Below, piece after piece: positions 60,445 to 64,000 of a DNA stretch of 64,000 bases. This stretch comes from Fulvivirga ligni (GTDB lineage Bacteria; Bacteroidota; Bacteroidia; Cytophagales; Cyclobacteriaceae), in the NCBI RefSeq assembly GCF_021389935.1, contig NZ_CP089979.1:1345001-1409000 (forward strand), given 5' to 3'. Position 1 is the first letter of the stretch, and the number at the start of each line of letters is the position of its first letter. The position numbers and the translations under genes are program-made. Below the pieces are notes generated by a model that was not told the origin of the DNA, did no database searches, and was given only the letters and a program-made list of their open reading frames with translations.

Positions 60445-61233
60445 ATGGATATAAATTTAAAAGGTAAGAGAGCGCTGGTTTGCGGCAGCACACAAGGTAT
60501 AGGTAAAGCTACTGCTCTGGAGCTTGCTGAACTTGGCGCACACATTACTCTGATAGCGAGGGATGAAAATAAGTTGAAGGAAGTTTTAGATGAGCTGCCG
60601 CTAAAGGATGGGCAGAAACATCATTATATATGCGCTGATTTTGACCAACCAGATTATCTAAAGAGTACTATTAACGCCTATATGATAAAGGAGGGTGACG
60701 TGCACATATTAATTAATAATACTGGCGGACCTGCCGGAGGTAAAGCAATGGATGCACAGCTAACTGAATTTACTTCAGCGTTTAACCGTCATCTTATCTG
60801 TAACCAAATTCTGACGCAAGCCGTGGTATCTTCGATGAAAAGAATGGGATATGGAAGGATAGTAAATGTGATCTCCACCTCAGTAAAAGCTCCTATTCAG
60901 GGGCTAGGTGTCTCCAACACTATTAGAGGGGCGGTGGCTAACTGGTCGAAAACCCTGTCTATAGAGTTGGGAAGTTTTGGAATAACGGTAAATAATGTGC
61001 TTCCTGGAGCTACAGATACAGTTCGTTTGAGGTCTATCATCAGTAGCAAAGCTCAAAAAACCGGACAAAGTGAAGAGGACGTAGAAAAAGCGATGAAGTC
61101 TGAGATACCAGCCAACAGGTTCGCAGAAGCTTCTGAAACAGCCGCAGCCATAGCCTTCTTATGCAGCCCTGCCGCTGGGTATATCAATGGAATAAACCTT
61201 CCAGTCGATGGTGGTAGGTTAGGGTGTTTGTAA
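60445..61233 (+). CDS. Short-chain dehydrogenase/reductase family protein lacking the YxxxK pair
   Basis: 262 residues. Nucleotide-binding GSTQGIGKATALEL and NNTGGPAGGK are SDR-like, and GYINGINLPVDGGRLGCL is the usual end. Where the catalytic YxxxK should be, the sequence reads SNTIR (in LGVSNTIRGAVANWSKTLSIELG): the Tyr is Ser and the Lys is Arg. I recall similar divergent SDRs in Bacteroidota. Divergent from haaO, it and the dehydrogenase at 61978 read the same way, with a RAYT between them. Role in kynurenine breakdown is inference. Confidence 0.85.
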   Translation: MDINLKGKRALVCGSTQGIGKATALELAELGAHITLIARDENKLKEVLDELPLKDGQKHHYICADFDQPDYLKSTINAYMIKEGDVHILINNTGGPAGGKAMDAQLTEFTSAFNRHLICNQILTQAVVSSMKRMGYGRIVNVISTSVKAPIQGLGVSNTIRGAVANWSKTLSIELGSFGITVNNVLPGATDTVRLRSIISSKAQKTGQSEEDVEKAMKSEIPANRFAEASETAAAIAFLCSPAAGYINGINLPVDGGRLGCL

Positions 61234-61328
61234 AAGGTAGTATGCCAGTTTATTCTCAAAAGAATGACTTTGTAAGTAAAATGATAAGTTAGCCTCTTAG
61301 GAATGAAGGAGGTTTTATACATTGGGTT

Positions 61329-61364
61329 GTAGACATCCATCCGATGGCTCCGAGCCATCGGATG
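61329..61364 (+). repeat. REP-like element upstream of the RAYT (GTAG plus hairpin)
   Basis: GTAG at 61329-61332, then CATCCGATGGCTC (61338-61350) and GAGCCATCGGATG (61352-61364) forming a hairpin of up to 13 bp around one base. GTAG 5' to a hairpin is the layout recognised by REP-associated tyrosine transposases, and it lies next to one. Confidence 0.7.
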
Positions 61365-61379
61365 AATAAACTTCATACC

Positions 61380-61934
61380 ATGCATTTTACTGCCGGCAAC
61401 ATTTTTCATGTATTTAACCGTGGAAACGATAGACAAAACATCTTCTTTCAGGAGGAGAATTACTTGTTTTTTCTGCGTAAGATGAGAAAATACATTGAGC
61501 CATCAGTAGATATACTTGCTTACTGTCTGATGCCGAACCATTTTCACCTTTTAATCTATATTGAGGAATCCAAGTTTATTAGTTCTGCCGCTTTGAGTAA
61601 GGCGTTTGTAATTGTGCTACGTTCCTACACTCAGGCAATTAACAAAAGGTTTGAAAGGTCAGGGTCCTTGTTTCAACAAAAAACAAAGGCTAAGAATTTG
61701 TCATATAATGGCAATGAGGCCTCATTCATTTGCTTTCAGTACATACATCAAAATCCTTTGAAAGCGAGACTGGTTGAAAAAATGGAGGAATGGGAGTTTT
61801 CATCTTTTCGTGATTATGCCCAATTAAGAAAAGGAACTCTATGTAATAAAAGTAAAGCTGTATCATTGTTGGATATAAGTGCCGACCCCGATTTGTTTTA
61901 CTCTAATTCATATAGCTTTCATCTATTGGATTAG
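61380..61934 (+). mobile_element. REP-associated tyrosine transposase (RAYT, Y1/IS200-like)
   Basis: 184 residues from the ATG at 61380 (MHFTAGNIFHVFNRGNDRQN); ATGs at 61362 and 61344 are possible but the latter lies in the hairpin. The HUH motif is in MPNHFHLLIY and the catalytic Tyr in FQYIHQNPLKA, both hallmarks of TnpA_REP. The GTAG hairpin upstream is its likely substrate. RAYTs are domesticated single-copy relatives of IS200/IS605 and usually not self-mobile. It separates the SDR from the dehydrogenase gene. No terminal repeats seen downstream. Confidence 0.88.
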
Positions 61935-61977
61935 TTCGGGGGCATTTACTTTCTTAGTGAAGAAATAATCATTAATC

Positions 61978-63426
61978 GTGATGTTTAAAATAAAAAACTA
62001 TATCAATGGCCAGCTTGTAGAGCCGGAGTCTGGAGAATATTTGGATAACTATAATCCTGCGGAAGGAAAAGTTTATAGTTTGATACCCGATTCTGATGAT
62101 AGAGATGTGCAGAAGGCTGTAGTGGCAGCTAATGCAGCTTTTGACGGGTGGTCATCAATGCCCGTGTTGAAGCGTTCTGCTATCTTACTGAAGATCGCGG
62201 ACTTTATTGATCGGGATCATGAAAAGCTGGCAAGGGCTGAATCTGATGATAATGGCAAACCTCTTTCCCTGGCATCTAGAGTAGATATTCCTAGGGCGAG
62301 TAGTAATATGCGTTTCTACGCTACGGCTATCCAGCATTTTGCTTCGGAATCACATATGTCTGATGATCAGGCGCTCAACTATACTACACGCACGCCGGTA
62401 GGGGTTGCAGGTTGTATCTCTCCCTGGAATCTGCCGCTTTATTTATTTACCTGGAAGGTGGCTCCGGCCCTGGCAGCTGGAAATACTGTGGTGGCTAAGC
62501 CCTCGGAGATTACACCCATGACCGCGTATTTATTTTCCGAACTTTGTATAGAGGCCGGTTTGCCTGAAGGAGTACTGAATATAGTGCATGGCTTAGGGGC
62601 CAAAGCTGGTCAGGCCATTGTGGAGCATCCTGATATTCCATTGATTTCTTTCACAGGAGGCACAACTACTGGTAAGCACATTGCCGCGACAGCTGCACCG
62701 ATGTTCAAGAAAATGTCATTGGAGCTAGGAGGTAAAAACCCCAATATCATTTTTGATGACTGCGATTTTGATCAGGCCTTGAAGGTGTCCATTCATTCTT
62801 CATTTGCTAACCAGGGACAGATATGCTTATGTGGTTCCAGGATATTTGTGCAGGAAGGCATATATGATAGGTTTGTTAGCCAATTTGTGGAAAGGGTGAA
62901 GACGCTAAAAGTGGGTGATCCTCATGATGAGACAAGCAAGGTTGGAGCTGTTGTTTCAAAGCAGCATAAGGATAAAATATTATCATATATCAAATTAGCT
63001 CAGGATGAAGGTGGAGAAATCCTTTGTGGAGGACATCAGGTGAAAGTAGAAGGCAGATGTGAAGAAGGATATTTTATTGCCCCAACGGTGATCGTAGGCT
63101 TAGATGCTACTTGCCGTACTAACCAGGAGGAGATATTCGGCCCTGTGGTTACTATTATACCTTTTAAGGCGGAAGATGAAGTCATAGCTCTGGCCAACAG
63201 TACGGCCTACGGACTTTCTGCAACTATTTGGACAGATAATCTCAAACGAGCGCACAGAGTCTCTCATCAGATAAAAAGTGGAATAGTATGGGTAAATACC
63301 TGGCTTTTTAGAGATTTAAGAACTCCATTTGGAGGAATGAAGCAATCTGGTGTTGGCAGAGAGGGTGGAGAAGAGGCTTTGAGGTTTTTCACTGAGTCTA
63401 AGAATATTTGTATTGCCTTGAAATGA
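61978..63426 (+). CDS. Aldehyde dehydrogenase, probable 2-aminomuconate-semialdehyde dehydrogenase
   Basis: 482 residues. Catalytic Cys in NQGQICLCGSRIF, Glu in MSLELGGKNPN, and NAD loop FTGGTTTGKHI. The C-terminal WLFRDLRTPFGGMKQSGVGREGGEEALRFFTE is characteristic of the AMSDH/hydroxymuconic-semialdehyde branch, and the neighbouring haaO-kynU-kmo make 2-aminomuconate semialdehyde the likely substrate. Start ATG 61978 (MMFKIKNYINGQ; the second Met is also possible). ACMSD and aminomuconate deaminase are not nearby. Confidence 0.9.
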   Translation: MMFKIKNYINGQLVEPESGEYLDNYNPAEGKVYSLIPDSDDRDVQKAVVAANAAFDGWSSMPVLKRSAILLKIADFIDRDHEKLARAESDDNGKPLSLASRVDIPRASSNMRFYATAIQHFASESHMSDDQALNYTTRTPVGVAGCISPWNLPLYLFTWKVAPALAAGNTVVAKPSEITPMTAYLFSELCIEAGLPEGVLNIVHGLGAKAGQAIVEHPDIPLISFTGGTTTGKHIAATAAPMFKKMSLELGGKNPNIIFDDCDFDQALKVSIHSSFANQGQICLCGSRIFVQEGIYDRFVSQFVERVKTLKVGDPHDETSKVGAVVSKQHKDKILSYIKLAQDEGGEILCGGHQVKVEGRCEEGYFIAPTVIVGLDATCRTNQEEIFGPVVTIIPFKAEDEVIALANSTAYGLSATIWTDNLKRAHRVSHQIKSGIVWVNTWLFRDLRTPFGGMKQSGVGREGGEEALRFFTESKNICIALK

Positions 63427-63430
63427 AAAA

Positions 63431-63490
63431 AGGTTATATCAGAGCAGCATTTTTGAACAGCCGCTTATGATATAACCTCTTAATAATTTT
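63431..63490. terminator. Bidirectional terminator between the dehydrogenase and ndk
   Basis: AGGTTATATCA (63431-63441) pairs with TGATATAACCT (63468-63478), 11 bp, with a 26-nt loop. The A-run at 63425-63430 gives the U-tract for ndk; TCTTAATAATTTT follows on the plus strand. Confidence 0.7.
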
Positions 63491-63503
63491 CGCAGTTGCT
63501 AGA

Positions 63504-63923
63504 TTAGAATTTTTCTACACCAGCAAAGAAGAAGCTTCCTTCTATTTCAGCGTTTTCGTCAGAGTCAGAACCATGGATAGCGTTAGCCTCGATAGATTCA
63601 GCGAAAATTGCTCTGATAGTTCCTTCAGCAGCTTCTTTAGGGTTAGTAGCACCGATAAGGGTTCTGAAATCTTCTACTGCGTTATCTTTTTCTAATATCA
63701 TAGGTACAATAGCGCCTGATGACATATAAGTAGTTAGGTCATTGTAGAAAGGTCTTTCTTTATGTACTTCATAAAACTGACCAGCTCTTTCTTTTGTAAG
63801 TAAAGCCTTTTTCATAGCTATAATTTTGAAGCCAGCTTCCTCGATCATTTTAATGATTGCTCCTGTGTTTCCAGCCGCTACAGCGTCAGGCTTTATCATT
63901 GTAAAGGTTCTTTTCCCTGCCAT
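63504..63923 (-). CDS. ndk: Nucleoside diphosphate kinase
   Basis: 139 residues from the ATG at 63923 ([15 protein letters not shown]); a longer frame upstream would cover the promoter. Active-site His in [12 protein letters not shown], plus [11 protein letters not shown] and the [16 protein letters not shown] loop. Balances NTP and dNTP pools. Normal length. Confidence 0.97.
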   Translation of the reverse strand: MAGKRTFTMIKPDAVAAGNTGAIIKMIEEAGFKIIAMKKALLTKERAGQFYEVHKERPFYNDLTTYMSSGAIVPMILEKDNAVEDFRTLIGATNPKEAAEGTIRAIFAESIEANAIHGSDSDENAEIEGSFFFAGVEKF

Positions 63924-63950
63924 AATATGTTTGATTTTATTGATTTTCCG

Positions 63951-63958
63951 CAAAGCTA
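63951..63958 (-). promoter_or_regulatory. Possible ndk -7 box (TAGCTTTG)
   Basis: Minus-strand match to TAnnTTTG, 27 bp before the ndk ATG at 63923. No -33 box recognised within the window. Confidence 0.35.
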
Positions 63959-64000
63959 AAAACAATCTGCTAATATATGCCCTCATGATTGTTAAAATCA

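Noticed and set aside
61053-61436. Minus-strand frame across the SDR 3' end and the REP hairpin
   Set aside because: It overlaps the conserved end of the SDR gene and the RAYT start; no protein family features.

Overview
The window reads as chromosomal DNA of a member of the Bacteroidota, most likely of the Cytophagales (Fulvivirga/Marivirga-like; the genus is a guess). The supporting evidence is gene content: DUF4270, DUF4834, DUF4286 and DUF6438 proteins, a type IX secretion sorting domain, a short GT5-type protein beside panC, a bacteroidete-type geranylgeranylglyceryl phosphate synthase and a Rho with a long charged N-terminal insert. AT-rich intergenic DNA, weak Shine-Dalgarno signals and repeated TAnnTTTG promoter boxes agree with this. 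It is mostly a dense housekeeping region. I saw no rRNA, CRISPR, prophage or large island.

Layout. 1-5.7 kb: the 3' part of ppk1, a fusion of an HD phosphohydrolase domain with a Pycsar-effector-like membrane domain, a lysine/alanine dehydrogenase-family enzyme, an ICMT-like methyltransferase and a frameshifted AIM24-family gene. 5.7-12.9 kb: gltX, ridA, glmS, a DUF4270 lipoprotein and a GT5 N-domain protein. 13.0-16.5 kb: panC-panD-flippase-rfaE2-zinc protease, closed by a perfect palindromic terminator. 16.6-25 kb: acyl-CoA dehydrogenase, AraC regulator, GGGP synthase with two small membrane proteins, two divergent Na/Pi cotransporters and an M20 amidohydrolase. 25-33 kb: SPOR lipoprotein, secA, dapF, DUF4834 and a short carB whose promoter is flanked by a 16-bp inverted repeat. 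33-45 kb: a large T9SS-secreted metalloprotease, lipoproteins, an M19 dipeptidase, a cytochrome b5-like protein, a second zincin, a BadF-type sugar kinase with murQ (cell-wall amino-sugar recycling), an alpha/beta hydrolase and a SprT protein. 45-51.6 kb: a Glu-rich lipoprotein, der, era, initiator tRNA-Met, a DsrE-like protein, rho and serS. 51.7-56.7 kb: prolyl oligopeptidase, GNAT, SiaC, DUF4286 and an MltF-like transglycosylase. 56.7-63.4 kb: kynurenine catabolism (kmo, kynU, haaO, an SDR and a 2-aminomuconate-semialdehyde-type dehydrogenase), with ogt inside the run and a REP-associated transposase (RAYT) with its own GTAG-hairpin inserted between the SDR and the dehydrogenase. The window ends with ndk.

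Most noteworthy: the HD-PycTM fusion with no cyclase nearby, the RAYT/REP pair inside the kynurenine locus, an SDR without its catalytic Tyr and Lys, a carB without its regulatory domain but with a promoter-flanking dyad, a long rho leader with a possible attenuator, and the single-base frameshift in the AIM24 gene. I found no clear multi-gene novel defence system.
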